Notes: generated by a model not told the origin, from the sequence alone. A DNA stretch of 64,000 nt from Bacteroidia bacterium (GCA_020635905.1 JACJYV010000008.1:1-64000), one strand, 5' to 3'; shown: positions 43,152-52,285, counted from the stretch's first letter. Numbers and translations are program-made.

Positions 43152-44828
43152 TTACATCAGTTTCAGGCGGTAAATATCATTCACGGCTTGCTCGCGGATG
43201 TCCACTTCCCCCAGATGGCGGAATTGAATCTTTCCGTCGATGTAGAAGCTAACGCCCTGAAAGGTACGCACGTCTTTGATACTCAGCACATCAAAACTAC
43301 CCTTGCTGACGTCCGCCACGAATTCCACGCTTTCCACGTCCGAAATGTTGAATTCGGGGATTCCGAATTCCCTCCAGGTGAGGTAGCTGAATACGTAGCA
43401 GGCCAGTGAGAAATAAATGGAACGGTTCCAGAGGGGAATTTCGTAATTCGTTCCGTTGATGCGGACTTTGAGAAAGGCCTGGGAGTAGGACACTGCAGTC
43501 TGAAAGTGGTCAAAGGAGTCGAAATCGAGTTTGAAGTAGTCCACGGAGGCGTTCAGGGCCAGGGCCCTGGCCGAATCTGATTCGGCATGGTAACGCGCCT
43601 TGAATTCCTGCAGGCTGGTCACCCGTTCGTGGCTTCGCACCAACTGATCACGCAGGGAGATTTCCTTCCAGCGGTCGTAGCGGGAGAGGATCTGGTCGGT
43701 ATAGAGCTGGGCGCCGTTGGCGTTGGGGTGGAGAAAGGATACCCGCTTGCCATGTTCGTGAAAACGCTTTTTTCCCCATTCGGCCAGGGTTTTCTTGCGG
43801 GCATCGGGCAGGCCGTGGGCCTGCAGGTAGCGGTTGTAGAGCTGGTCCATGGTTTGAGAGCGGGTTTCGAAAACCTCGTCGTGAACCAGGTCAGCCGGTC
43901 CGCCCAGATCGCCATCTGTAACCCAGAAGCCGGTAATTTTATTTTCTCCCGCCAGCATCCAGCCATTATTGACACAGGAGCGGGGCGCAAAAAGGGATTG
44001 CTCAAAGTCGAATTTGGGCTCGCACAAGATCAGGTTGGGATCGCCGAGATCCTCGACCAGTTTGCGGATTTCGTAGGAGCCATACTGAAAGGCATTGAAT
44101 ACCCGCCTGATGGATTTGCGAACCTCTTCTTCCACATCCACCCCACCAAACCATTCCCTGAGCAGAGGGCTGTCTTCCAGCAGATTTTCATTGGCTGCAA
44201 TTTCGTTCCAGGACTGCTGGCCTTCGTACACCTTTTTCCAGTAAAAAACGTGGCGGATTTTGATGTGGCGCGAGCGTTCGGAAAAGATGGGGTAGAATCC
44301 CATGAGGGCGATCAGGGCGTTGGGGAATTTCTTGCGGGTGCGAAGCACCAGATCCTTCAGACGAATCTGAATGGCATCGTGCAATTTGGAATTGTCCTCT
44401 GAGAAATTCATCCCCTCCGGATCCAGAAACTGCTCAAAGTCAACGTCATTGGCGCCACCGTCGAGGTAAACCACATCCACAGAGTCCACGGCATTGGGGT
44501 CAAAGCTGTCCACCTGCCAGGGAATGGTGGGAAAGGAGTTGGGCACTTCACCCTGAAAAACGGTCATCCTTTCGTCCTTACCATTCATAAAATTATCGAT
44601 AGCGGCCTGGTTGGCAAACAGCCAGGGAAAATGCTCGACAAAGGTGCGGCGTTTATTTTCGTCGGCCCGGATCACGGCGCCTGAATGGGCGTAGTTGGTG
44701 ACCTCCCAGGTCTTGCCTTCCCGGGCAGCGATGCCCTGGGCGGCCTTGATTACAAATTTATGTTCTTCTTTCAGCCCCTGGCCCCACATCACGGAGTCGC
44801 CAAAGGCTACAAATTTCATTCGGGTCAT
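43152..44828 (-). CDS. SGNH/GDSL-type hydrolase with C-terminal extension
   Basis: The 558-residue protein has the four SGNH blocks: FGDSVMWGQGL near residues 8-18 (nucleophile Ser), TNYAHSGAVI near 44-53 (Gly), YLDGGANDVDF near 122-132 (Asn) and VSFLHPNANGAQLY near 364-377 (His). The hydrolase is interrupted by a large insertion and followed by about 150 residues of beta-rich C-terminus with no recognised family. There is no signal peptide, which is unusual for the family, so the enzyme may be cytoplasmic. It lies 48 bases after the 44877 gene in the same operon. The substrate is unknown; esterases and acyl-hydrolases share this fold. Confidence 0.85.
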   Translation of the reverse strand: MTRMKFVAFGDSVMWGQGLKEEHKFVIKAAQGIAAREGKTWEVTNYAHSGAVIRADENKRRTFVEHFPWLFANQAAIDNFMNGKDERMTVFQGEVPNSFPTIPWQVDSFDPNAVDSVDVVYLDGGANDVDFEQFLDPEGMNFSEDNSKLHDAIQIRLKDLVLRTRKKFPNALIALMGFYPIFSERSRHIKIRHVFYWKKVYEGQQSWNEIAANENLLEDSPLLREWFGGVDVEEEVRKSIRRVFNAFQYGSYEIRKLVEDLGDPNLILCEPKFDFEQSLFAPRSCVNNGWMLAGENKITGFWVTDGDLGGPADLVHDEVFETRSQTMDQLYNRYLQAHGLPDARKKTLAEWGKKRFHEHGKRVSFLHPNANGAQLYTDQILSRYDRWKEISLRDQLVRSHERVTSLQEFKARYHAESDSARALALNASVDYFKLDFDSFDHFQTAVSYSQAFLKVRINGTNYEIPLWNRSIYFSLACYVFSYLTWREFGIPEFNISDVESVEFVADVSKGSFDVLSIKDVRTFQGVSFYIDGKIQFRHLGEVDIREQAVNDIYRLKLM

Positions 44829-44876
44829 GGTGAATTTTTAATTAAGAAATTGGAAATAAGGTTGAAACCAGTCCGC

Positions 44877-45521
44877 TCAGGGCGCTTCCAGGGCTGCAAT
44901 CCGGGCTTCCAGGTCCTTAATTTTATTCACCAGGCTGGTGATGGTGGTGGTACCTCCCGTGAGGGCCACATCCACAAACGTACCTTTGCCCGTCTGTCCG
45001 TCGAGACTGATTTTCAGTACGTTGGAATTATTGCGCAGGCTGATGCGTCCCCCCGCCAGACCTCCCAGGTCATAGGTGCCGAGACCAGCGTCAATTTTCA
45101 TTTTGGCATTGGGGTGATTGAGGAAAGGTACGGTATTGGAATCGCGGCCGGCCTGGGCAGAAATGTGGGCCGTCACTTCCCCGCTGTGGTTTCGCAGAAC
45201 CACGTCACCGTCTTCGCCGTTGCCGCCCAGGGTCAGGTTGCCGCAGGCTCCGTCCAGGTACACCCGGGTTTTGGCAATGGAGGCGCTGGTCGAGCCCATG
45301 CCTTTGGTGATTTTTACTACTGAATCCATGTTTTCATCCAGCAGGATAATCCCACTTTGATCATTATTGCTGTCGCCGCCCTGCACCAGCATCACTCCTG
45401 TTCCATCATCAGCGGCCACGAAAGTCAGGGGAGCTTTGGTGGCATTTTGGGGCTTAATGTGGACCATGGTACTTTCGAGGGTCAGGAATTGACCGAGCTT
45501 GACATCACTTTTTGAACTCAT
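44877..45521 (-). CDS. Beta-solenoid-like protein with C-terminal coiled coil
   Basis: The 214-residue product has no signal peptide. Its middle consists of short repeated strands with Gly-Asn-Asp turns (YLDGACGNLTLGGNGEDGDV, VVLRNHSGEVTAHISAQAG, GGRISLRNNSNVLKISLDGQ), a pattern seen in tail-fibre-like and other beta-solenoid proteins. The last 20 residues, SLVNKIKDLEARIAALEA, are a short heptad coiled coil fit for trimerisation. It precedes the SGNH hydrolase gene in the same operon and may present or assemble it (inference). Function unknown. Confidence 0.75.
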   Translation of the reverse strand: MSSKSDVKLGQFLTLESTMVHIKPQNATKAPLTFVAADDGTGVMLVQGGDSNNDQSGIILLDENMDSVVKITKGMGSTSASIAKTRVYLDGACGNLTLGGNGEDGDVVLRNHSGEVTAHISAQAGRDSNTVPFLNHPNAKMKIDAGLGTYDLGGLAGGRISLRNNSNVLKISLDGQTGKGTFVDVALTGGTTTITSLVNKIKDLEARIAALEAP

Positions 45522-45751
45522 TTTGTTTGAATTAATTGGGTTTGAAATATTTGAAAGGTCTCGTCAGATGAGATTGAAATGCTAACCGGGACAAAGATGG
45601 GGGTGAAGTCTCAGGTGAAAAATGAAAAATGAGACCATAAATTGAGTTCAAGTAAATATATTCAGAGCATTGAAAGCTGATTTTCAGGTGGTTGTGGGCA
45701 ATATCTGGGAATGAATTCTTTTGTGTATTTTATGGTTGAATTGATTCAGTT

Positions 45752-47224
45752 ATGAAGTCACCCAACCCGGACCTCTGGACCCTGCTCCAGACTTTGGACC
45801 AGGCAGAAAAGCGTTATTGCAACCTTTATCTGGCTGGTTTTACTTCCAAAAAGGAGAAATATCTCAGACTATTTTCTGCCCTGCTGAAGATGGAGGTATA
45901 TGACGAAAGGGCTTTATTGAAGAAAACAGATTTTAAGTCCCGGGCTCAGCTGGCCAATGCGAAGCATTTTCTGCAGGATCAGATTCACAAGGCTTTGCTG
46001 GCCTACCACAAGGCCGGGAATATCATTTACCAGACCCGGGACATGATTTCGCTGAGTGAAATTCTGATGAAAAAAGGTCTGACCGGGCAGGGCATGGCCC
46101 TGCTGGATTCGGCCATCGAAAACGCACGGGAGTACGAGCTGATTGAGGTGATGCTTGACGCCTCCCGCATCAAACTGGTGCGCCTCGTGAATATCGGGGC
46201 ACCTTCGGTGGTACTGCCCCAAAGCGCTGAAATCATTCGCAATCAGAAAGAAATTCTTGAGGATCTGCAAAAGGACCTGGGTCTGCTGGAGGATTTTTTC
46301 CTCTTGTACCAGACGGTGCGCAGCCAGGGCCTGAAGCAGGCCCGCGACCTTGATTTTGATCGCCAGGAATCTTTCTGGCTGGAGAAGCTGGAAGGCATGG
46401 GGCCTTTCCGGGATAAGATCATGGCTTCGACCCTTTCGTACTGGATTTTCAATGCTTTTGGGGAAAAGGAAATTGCCCGCCGTTTCTTTCTGCGCAGCCT
46501 TCAGCTGTTTGAAGAACACCCCAGATGGAAGGTGCGCCTGAATTCTATTTATTCCTCGGGCTTGTATAATATGGCGATTTTTCACCTGAATGCCCGGGAT
46601 TTTGGAGCCATGGAGAAGGTCATTTCCGGGTTGAAAATCCTGCTGCAGGAACTCAGCAGCCACCCTGATAAAACCAGCCGCAGGCTGGTGCAGCTGCGGA
46701 CAGAAAATCTGGAGCGCCTGCTCATTTGCTTTGGGGATGAGTCGCGGATCAATTCGCCCGGCTGGAAGATTTTCGAAAAGAATCTGCCCCAGGCCCGTGA
46801 CCTGGAGCTCGAATTTCTGCTCACCATCCGTTCCCTGGACATTGCCATTCTCTTTTTGCGGCGGGAATATGCCGCGGCCCGCAAGCTCACCCACGATACC
46901 CTCAACAAATACCCGGCGGGCCTGCCCGAGAATGGGAAACTGAGGCTGAGGACCCTCAGCCTGATTATTTTCTATGTGCAGGGAGATATTGATCTGCTGG
47001 ATCTGGAAGGTCAGAATCTGCAAAAAAAGCTATCCAGGTTTCCCGCTGAAAAGCCCTTCTTTGCTCAATACATCCGTTTGCTCAAAAACCTCAGCTCCAG
47101 CCACCGTTTTCAGGATTCCCTGAAACAATTTCTGGACAGAGGCTGGTCCGGGCCCGAACTTACGTCCTACCAGCAGGCCTCAAAAATGGTCTTTGACCGC
47201 ATGCTGCGTTCGCTCATTTCATAA
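45752..47224 (+). CDS. Helical-repeat protein of unknown function
   Basis: The 490-residue cytoplasmic protein is almost wholly alpha-helical, with Leu/Ala-rich amphipathic helices of about 15 residues spaced like TPR or similar repeats. The opening LLQTLDQAEKRYCNLYLAGF followed by KYLRLFSALLKMEVYDE is a start seen in a family of large Bacteroidota helical proteins. No enzymatic motif was found. It precedes the metacaspase gene by 52 bases on the same strand and may act with it as scaffold or sensor (inference). It is divergent from the solenoid/SGNH operon across a 230-base gap. Confidence 0.75.
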   Translation: MKSPNPDLWTLLQTLDQAEKRYCNLYLAGFTSKKEKYLRLFSALLKMEVYDERALLKKTDFKSRAQLANAKHFLQDQIHKALLAYHKAGNIIYQTRDMISLSEILMKKGLTGQGMALLDSAIENAREYELIEVMLDASRIKLVRLVNIGAPSVVLPQSAEIIRNQKEILEDLQKDLGLLEDFFLLYQTVRSQGLKQARDLDFDRQESFWLEKLEGMGPFRDKIMASTLSYWIFNAFGEKEIARRFFLRSLQLFEEHPRWKVRLNSIYSSGLYNMAIFHLNARDFGAMEKVISGLKILLQELSSHPDKTSRRLVQLRTENLERLLICFGDESRINSPGWKIFEKNLPQARDLELEFLLTIRSLDIAILFLRREYAAARKLTHDTLNKYPAGLPENGKLRLRTLSLIIFYVQGDIDLLDLEGQNLQKKLSRFPAEKPFFAQYIRLLKNLSSSHRFQDSLKQFLDRGWSGPELTSYQQASKMVFDRMLRSLIS

Positions 47225-47230
47225 AATTCA

Positions 47231-47238
47231 TATCTTTA
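47231..47238 (+). promoter_or_regulatory. Possible -7 element TATCTTTA before the metacaspase gene
   Basis: TATCTTTA matches TAnnTTTG except for the last base and lies 39 bases before the ATG at 47277. The same variant octamer precedes the LytTR gene at 59752. It could give the metacaspase gene its own promoter. Confidence 0.3.
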
Positions 47239-47276
47239 CCAGTGAAATATTTCTGGGTGGAATTTGAGCATTATCC

Positions 47277-48713
47277 ATGGAAGACAACCGCGCACTGAAC
47301 TGGAAAGGAAAGTCGCCTGAGAGCCAGCCGCTCCCGGGGAAAAACTACCTTTTGATCATTGGCATTGACCAGTACACCCAAATTCCTCCTCTGAAAAATG
47401 CAGTGAATGATGCGCAGGATTTTGCCGAAATCATGCTGGAGCAATACCAGTTCAGTCCCGAAAACTGTCATCGCCTGCTGAATGGGGAAGCGACCACCCG
47501 CAACATCAAAGATACCTTCCGCAAGCTGGCCCAAACCATTCAGCCAGAGGATTCTCTGGTGATTTTTTACAGCGGCCACGGCACCTTCGACAAGGTGCTG
47601 GATCAGGGTTACTGGCTGCCCATTGATTCGGGACCCGACAGCACGGAGAAGTACATTTCCAATGCAGAACTGATCACCTATCTTAGGGCTATCCGCAGTT
47701 TTCATACCCTGGTAATCTCGGATTCCTGCTTTTCGGGGACTTTATTTGCCCGCACCCGCAACTTTTCTGACCGGGTGGAAGGAATTCCTTCCCGTTGGGG
47801 GATTGCCTCAGGCCGCAATGAGCCCGTTTCTGACGGCGGAGGCCAAAGCAACAGCCCTTTTACTGAGAATCTGCTTTACTTTTTGCGGAATAATGCAGGC
47901 GACACGCTGCCCGTTTCCCGGCTGATCCAGCAGGTCAAAGAGGCAGTGGCCAATAATTCAGACCAAACCCCGCAAGGCTCGCCCCTGCAGGACGTGGGAG
48001 ACAAGGGAGGCGAGTTTGTTTTTCGCAAAAAAGGTGCCGTTCTGCCTGCTCCAAAGGTGGAAATGGCTTCTGAAAGACGACAAACGGCCTCCATTCCCGC
48101 TCAGACTCTAATTGTTACAAGCCCGGCAAAAACCCGCAGCTGGAATAAACCCTGGGTCTGGTTGCTGCTGGGGGCAGGAATGGTGATTGGCCTGATCTGG
48201 CTGTTTGCTTCGCTGGATGATACGCCTGGATCCATTTTTGACGAAATCCCGACGGAGGAAAGCCTTGACCAAAAGCGCAAGGACGCCCAAAAGCAAATGG
48301 CTAACGGCCTTTCGGGCCTGGATCTGGGTCAGCCCCATCTTTTGCACTCCGTTGGAGCGGATGCCTGGGTGAATGTGGAGGAAGAAACCCGGCTAATTTC
48401 GGCAGGAGAACGGCCAGCGGCGGGAAAGTTCATCTTCGCCGCCCTTTCAGATGGCTCTTACAAGATCCATCCTGAAACTGATCCCAATGTGCATTTGCAG
48501 GTTGCGGGTGGGATGGCGGATGGTATTCGCTTGCGGAAAAACGAGGATACGGACCAGCATTCTTTCTTTTTGTTTGAAAAACTGGGGGAAAACACCTTTC
48601 GCATTCATCCCGCCTGGGATCTCAATCTTTCCCTCTGCACAGACAGCCTGGGAGGCCACGAACTGAAATGTCGCAAGGAAAAGGGGAGGTACAGTGAGTT
48701 TGTAATAAAATGA
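47277..48713 (+). CDS. Membrane-anchored metacaspase with beta-trefoil-like C-terminus
   Basis: The 478-residue protein has a caspase-like (C14) domain at residues about 20-250: YLLIIGIDQYTQIPPLKNAV, then the catalytic His in VIFYSGHGTFD near 93-103 and the catalytic Cys in LVISDSCFSGTLF near 144-156. A single membrane segment follows near 293-312 (VWLLLGAGMVIGLIWLFASL). The outer part, about 340-478, has three similar segments with HxxxxGADAWVNVE, YKIHPETDPNVHLQV and FRIHPAWDLNLSL, suggesting a ricin-type beta trefoil. Metacaspases cut after Arg or Lys. The enzyme should lie on the cytoplasmic side if the trefoil is exported. The trefoil call is tentative. Confidence 0.9.
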   Translation: MEDNRALNWKGKSPESQPLPGKNYLLIIGIDQYTQIPPLKNAVNDAQDFAEIMLEQYQFSPENCHRLLNGEATTRNIKDTFRKLAQTIQPEDSLVIFYSGHGTFDKVLDQGYWLPIDSGPDSTEKYISNAELITYLRAIRSFHTLVISDSCFSGTLFARTRNFSDRVEGIPSRWGIASGRNEPVSDGGGQSNSPFTENLLYFLRNNAGDTLPVSRLIQQVKEAVANNSDQTPQGSPLQDVGDKGGEFVFRKKGAVLPAPKVEMASERRQTASIPAQTLIVTSPAKTRSWNKPWVWLLLGAGMVIGLIWLFASLDDTPGSIFDEIPTEESLDQKRKDAQKQMANGLSGLDLGQPHLLHSVGADAWVNVEEETRLISAGERPAAGKFIFAALSDGSYKIHPETDPNVHLQVAGGMADGIRLRKNEDTDQHSFFLFEKLGENTFRIHPAWDLNLSLCTDSLGGHELKCRKEKGRYSEFVIK

Positions 48714-48718
48714 GGTGC

Positions 48719-49189
48719 CTATCGCAGCACTAAAATGATTACAGGGATCACCACCACGCCCAAACTGACGAAAAAATAGATCATACCGCGGTTGGAAATG
48801 CGTTTTTGCTCTTCGGGATCAAGGCCTTCGTAGGTCTGGATCATTTGGTCAAATTTTTCCTGGGTGCCCAGGGTAAACCGCACCAATGGATAGCAAAGGG
48901 CCAGGGGAACCGCGGCAATGATCCGCCCGATGGTTCTGCCCCCCAGATCGCCAAACAGGTCACGGAACAGGTGATCCCAAAAGTGAGCAAAACCAGGAAC
49001 CAATACTGCCAGCAGCACCATCAACGTAAAAAAATTGAATACCAAAGCGACCGTTACCAGCATATTCCCATTCTGACGGGCCGCTGGGCCTTTTCCCTTT
49101 GGATTCAACTCGTAATACTGATTGCAGTAAACTGCCTGAAGGAGGTTCATGGTCAACGAAGTTTGGGGATCAGCTGAATAATCAAACAC
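48719..49189 (-). CDS. Small membrane protein of unknown function
   Basis: The 156-residue product has three likely membrane segments: MLVTVALVFNFFTLMVLLAV near residues 43-62, a moderately hydrophobic IGRIIAAVPLALCYPLVRF near 86-104, and MIYFFVSLGVVVIPVIILVL near 136-155. Between the last two is a polar loop, GTQEKFDQMIQTYEGLDPEE. No family was recognised. Its stop lies 5 bases from the metacaspase stop, so the two genes converge. Confidence 0.75.
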   Translation of the reverse strand: MFDYSADPQTSLTMNLLQAVYCNQYYELNPKGKGPAARQNGNMLVTVALVFNFFTLMVLLAVLVPGFAHFWDHLFRDLFGDLGGRTIGRIIAAVPLALCYPLVRFTLGTQEKFDQMIQTYEGLDPEEQKRISNRGMIYFFVSLGVVVIPVIILVLR

Positions 49190-49238
49190 AAATTTCCTGA
49201 AAAATATTCTAATTTAGGATTCAAACCAGTCCCCAGGC

Positions 49239-50318
49239 ATGGAAAAAGTCATTGGATTCTTCACCCCCATTCTCGTTTACCTGCTGATTTTCGGCCTGAA
49301 TGCCTTGCTGCCGGGCCGTTGGGTCACGGGCTATGTAACCCGCCCGGGCACAGATCAGAAGCTGAAGTATCGCCTCAACGGGCTGCTGGTGCTGTTTACC
49401 TCGGTAGCCGCCTGGGCCGGTCTTTGCTGGTTTGAGGTAATCGCCTGGGATTGGCTTTTTGAGATTCGCTGGTATGCGCTGGCGGGGGCCGTGACTTTCG
49501 GGTTAATTTTTTCCCTGGTGCTGGTCATCCCCGCTCCCCCGGTGAAAAAGTCTTTTCTGGCAGATTTTTATCTGGGCAGGCTTTACAACCCGCAGCTTTG
49601 GGGCGGGCGCATTGATGCCAAAATGTGGCTCTACCTGATCGGGGCGGTGATGCTGGCCCTCAATATTCTCAGCTTTGCGGCCCATCACTACCTGCTTTAC
49701 GGGGCCGAATCGTCCATGGGGATCTTTCTGGCCACCGGCCTGCTGTGCTATTTCATTGTCGATTACCTGACCTTCGAGGAAGTTCACCTTTATACCTACG
49801 ACTTCTTTGCAGAGAATGTGGGCTTCAAACTGGGTTGGGGCTGCATTGCTTTCTACCCATTTTTCTATTCCGTGCCTATCTGGTCCACCGTGGATTTACC
49901 TCCCAATGCGCCACCTGTCTGGTTGCTGGCTCTCTCGGCCGCCATCTTTCTGGGGAGCTGGACTTTGGCCCGCGGGGCCAATATGCAGAAGTATTACTTC
50001 AAAAAAGACCCCACCCGTTCCTTTCTGGGCATTCCTCCTCAAACCCTCACGGATGGCAAACGCACCCTGCTGGTCAGCGGGTTCTGGGGCCTGAGCCGCC
50101 ACATCAATTACCTGGGCGAGATCGGCATGGCGACGGGCATTGTGTTGGCCACCGGCCACGCAGACACCTTCTGGCCCTGGCTGTATCCGCTGTATTACAT
50201 CGGCCTGCTCCTGCCCCGCCAGCTCGACGACGACAAGCGCTGCGCCGCCAAATACGGCCCCCTCTGGACGGAGTACACCCAGAAAGTGAAGTACAGGATT
50301 ATTCCGGGGGTTTATTAG
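49239..50318 (+). CDS. ERG4/ERG24-family sterol-reductase-like membrane protein
   Basis: The 359-residue integral membrane protein carries the two ERG4/ERG24 signatures: LLVSGFWGLSRHINYLGEIG near residues 277-296 and the C-terminal KRCAAKYGPLWTEYTQKVKY followed by RIIPGVY. Another family-typical element is LGRLYNPQLWGGRIDAKMWL near 111-130. Members are NADPH-dependent reductases of sterol double bonds (C14, C7 or C24). It is shorter than eukaryotic members at the N-terminus. No other sterol gene is in the window, so the substrate, possibly an imported or non-sterol lipid, is open. Downstream is R1 copy D. Confidence 0.9.
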   Translation: MEKVIGFFTPILVYLLIFGLNALLPGRWVTGYVTRPGTDQKLKYRLNGLLVLFTSVAAWAGLCWFEVIAWDWLFEIRWYALAGAVTFGLIFSLVLVIPAPPVKKSFLADFYLGRLYNPQLWGGRIDAKMWLYLIGAVMLALNILSFAAHHYLLYGAESSMGIFLATGLLCYFIVDYLTFEEVHLYTYDFFAENVGFKLGWGCIAFYPFFYSVPIWSTVDLPPNAPPVWLLALSAAIFLGSWTLARGANMQKYYFKKDPTRSFLGIPPQTLTDGKRTLLVSGFWGLSRHINYLGEIGMATGIVLATGHADTFWPWLYPLYYIGLLLPRQLDDDKRCAAKYGPLWTEYTQKVKYRIIPGVY

Positions 50319-50319
50319 A

Positions 50320-50382
50320 CTGTCAGATGTTAGAGGGTGAGGTTTTAGATGGGAGATGTGAGTTGTTAGAGGTGAGAGGTTA
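50320..50382. repeat. GATGTTAGAGGTGAG word repeat
   Basis: Near-tandem words such as CAGATGTTAGAGG, GTTTTAGATGGG and TTGTTAGAGGTGAG run from the ERG24-like stop codon to R1 copy D. This is the reverse complement form of the word family at 61424-61584. Confidence 0.55.
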
Positions 50383-50670
50383 GGCCCTTTGGGCGATGTT
50401 AGCGACAACAAATTGTCGCAAAATTTGGTGATGGTGGTTAATCTTTGTGTTGCCCTGGCCGGGCGGGCCTTCTTTTTTAGAAAAAGAAGCAAAAAGCGCC
50501 AAAACCTAAACCCTGCCCCCTCACACCACGGGCCCAGCACACAAGGCCAACTGCCGCCCACTCCCATTCCTCAAGGCCGCCCCCTGGTTTTGGCAAGGCC
50601 ACCCCACCCTGGTTGGCTTCGCCAAAAGGGGCTTTCCGCTTCGCGGCTTCAATCTCATGGATTGATTTAG
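50383..50670 (+). repeat. Dispersed repeat R1, copy D
   Basis: This R1 copy lies on the plus strand, opposite to copies A to C, and downstream of the ERG24-like gene. It starts with the hairpin GCGACAA-CAAA-TTGTCGC, holds CTTCTTTTT-TAG-AAAAAGAAG, and ends AATCTCATGGATTGATTTAG. Its hypothetical peptide frame is open and equal in length to those of copies B and C. Confidence 0.85.
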
Positions 50671-50740
50671 ATTTTAGAGGTTGGGGGATGTTGTGGCAAC
50701 GGATTGCCGCATGTTCCCTTAGCTGGCCTGATTGCTATCC

Positions 50741-51538
50741 TTACAACCGGTACATCTTCCGCGTGGTATCGCCCATGATCTTAATCGCCATTTTGCGGGG
50801 CAGGATGCGTTGCATGATGAATGAAGCCAGGCGATTGGGGGCGCCAGAGATGAAAGAGGGTCGCTTACCCAGATTGCGGAAACATTCTTTTACCACGGCT
50901 TCGGGGGTTTGGATACTGGGACGGATCAAGCCGGTTTTTTCAGGTTGGGTGTCAATGAAGTTGGGGGTTGAGGTGGCGCCGGCAGTGCAACCCAGTACAT
51001 CCACGCCGCGGTCTTTCCATTCGTACCAAAGACTTTCGGCCAGTACCCGGTCAAAGGACTTGCTGGCAGCATAGGCAGTGAGAAATCCCGATCCTTGCAG
51101 GCCTGCCAGGGAAGCCAGCAAGATTATGGCTCCTTTGCCCCGGGCAAGCATGGCCTGACCGAGTTTTTGCACCAGCAAAAGCGGAGTTACCATATTGGCC
51201 TGGGAAAGCTGCTCCAGGTGGGTCGGGTCGTGCTCCTCAAAGCGTCCGATGTAGGAAAGGGCGGCGTTGTAAACGAACACAGAAACCTGACGGTTGTCCA
51301 GGGCAGCCAGGAGTTGGCTGGCTGCATCAGGCAGGGCCAGATCGCAGGCAATGCAATCTACCTGTACGCCATGCCGTTGGCGGAGAGTTTCGGCCAGCTC
51401 TTCGAGCGGGCCAATGCGCCGGGCCACCAGGACCAGATCCATGCCCGCCTCTGCCAGGTAGTGGGAGAAGGCTGCGCCCATGCCAATGGAAGCGCCCGCC
51501 ACCAGGGCCAGGGGTCCGTATTTTTGTTTGAGATCCAT
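50741..51538 (-). CDS. Short-chain dehydrogenase/reductase
   Basis: The 265-residue protein is a classical SDR. The NAD(P)-binding motif is ALVAGASIGMGAAFSHYLAE near residues 11-30, with VARR after the second strand suggesting NADP. VYNAALSYIG near 93 stands for the NNAG motif, the catalytic Ser is in ILLASLAGLQGSGF near 138, and YAASKSF near 155 supplies Tyr and Lys. The C-terminal extension with NRLASFIMQRILPRKMAIK resembles members related to ketoacyl or hydroxysteroid dehydrogenases. The substrate is unknown. It stands alone. Confidence 0.92.
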   Translation of the reverse strand: MDLKQKYGPLALVAGASIGMGAAFSHYLAEAGMDLVLVARRIGPLEELAETLRQRHGVQVDCIACDLALPDAASQLLAALDNRQVSVFVYNAALSYIGRFEEHDPTHLEQLSQANMVTPLLLVQKLGQAMLARGKGAIILLASLAGLQGSGFLTAYAASKSFDRVLAESLWYEWKDRGVDVLGCTAGATSTPNFIDTQPEKTGLIRPSIQTPEAVVKECFRNLGKRPSFISGAPNRLASFIMQRILPRKMAIKIMGDTTRKMYRL

Positions 51539-51614
51539 GGGTGCTAATTACGGAATTTTCCCGAAACCCTGGCCACAAAGGCCAGGAGGAAGCTCGAAGC
51601 TTGAAGCTAAAATA

Positions 51615-52260
51615 AACCACCGAGGACACAGAGATTTTCTGGGACCATAAGGACGGGCACACAACTCAGGAGGACACGGAGGTTGTGGCGAATGTTTCAG
51701 GCGAAAGGCCAGAAGAAGGCTCGCAGCTCGTAGCTATTACCTCGCAGCTGAAAGAAAAACCACCGAGATCACAGAGATTTTGTTTTCCGCCGAGACGGGC
51801 ACACAACTCAGGAGGACACGGAGGTTGTGGCGAATGGTTCAGGCGAAAGGCCAGAAGAAGGCTCGCAGCTCGTTGCCAATACCTCGCAGCTGAAAGAAAA
51901 ACCACCGAGATCACAGAGATTTTGTTTTCCGCCGAGACGGGCACGCAACTCAGGAGGACACGGAGGTTGTGGCGAATGATTCAGGCCAGATGCTCGAAGC
52001 TAAAAGAAAAACCACGGATCACAGAGATTTTGTTTTCCGCCGAGACGGGCACGCAACTCAGGAGGACACAGAGGTTGTGGCGAATGGTTCTGATGAAAGG
52101 CCAGAAGAAGGCTCGCAGCTCGTAGCTATTACCTCGCAGCTAGAAGAAAAACCACCGAGGACACAGAGATTTTCTGGGACCATAAGGACGGGCACGCAAC
52201 TCAGGAGGACACAGAGGTTGTGGCGAATGATTCAGTCCAGAAGCTCGAAGCTCGAAGCTT
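51615..52260. repeat. Five-unit tandem array (110-142 bp units)
   Basis: Five units start at about 51615, 51758, 51900, 52010 and 52149, each opening AACCACCGAGxxCACAGAGA and containing GGGCACxCAACTCAGGAGGA and GAGGTTGTGGCGAATG. Units 1 and 5 share a variant segment (TTTCTGGGACCATAAGG) where units 2 to 4 have TTTTGTTTTCCGCCGAG. Units 3 and 5 lack part of the AGCTCG tail. The array fills the gap between the SDR and ABC-F genes and has no plausible gene. Confidence 0.88.
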
Positions 52261-52285
52261 GGGGCTTGAGGCTAAAACCTCGCCG

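Noticed and set aside
47277..48713. Gingipain-type T9SS cysteine protease
   Set aside because: There is no signal peptide and no T9SS domain; the motif order and the internal membrane segment fit a metacaspase.
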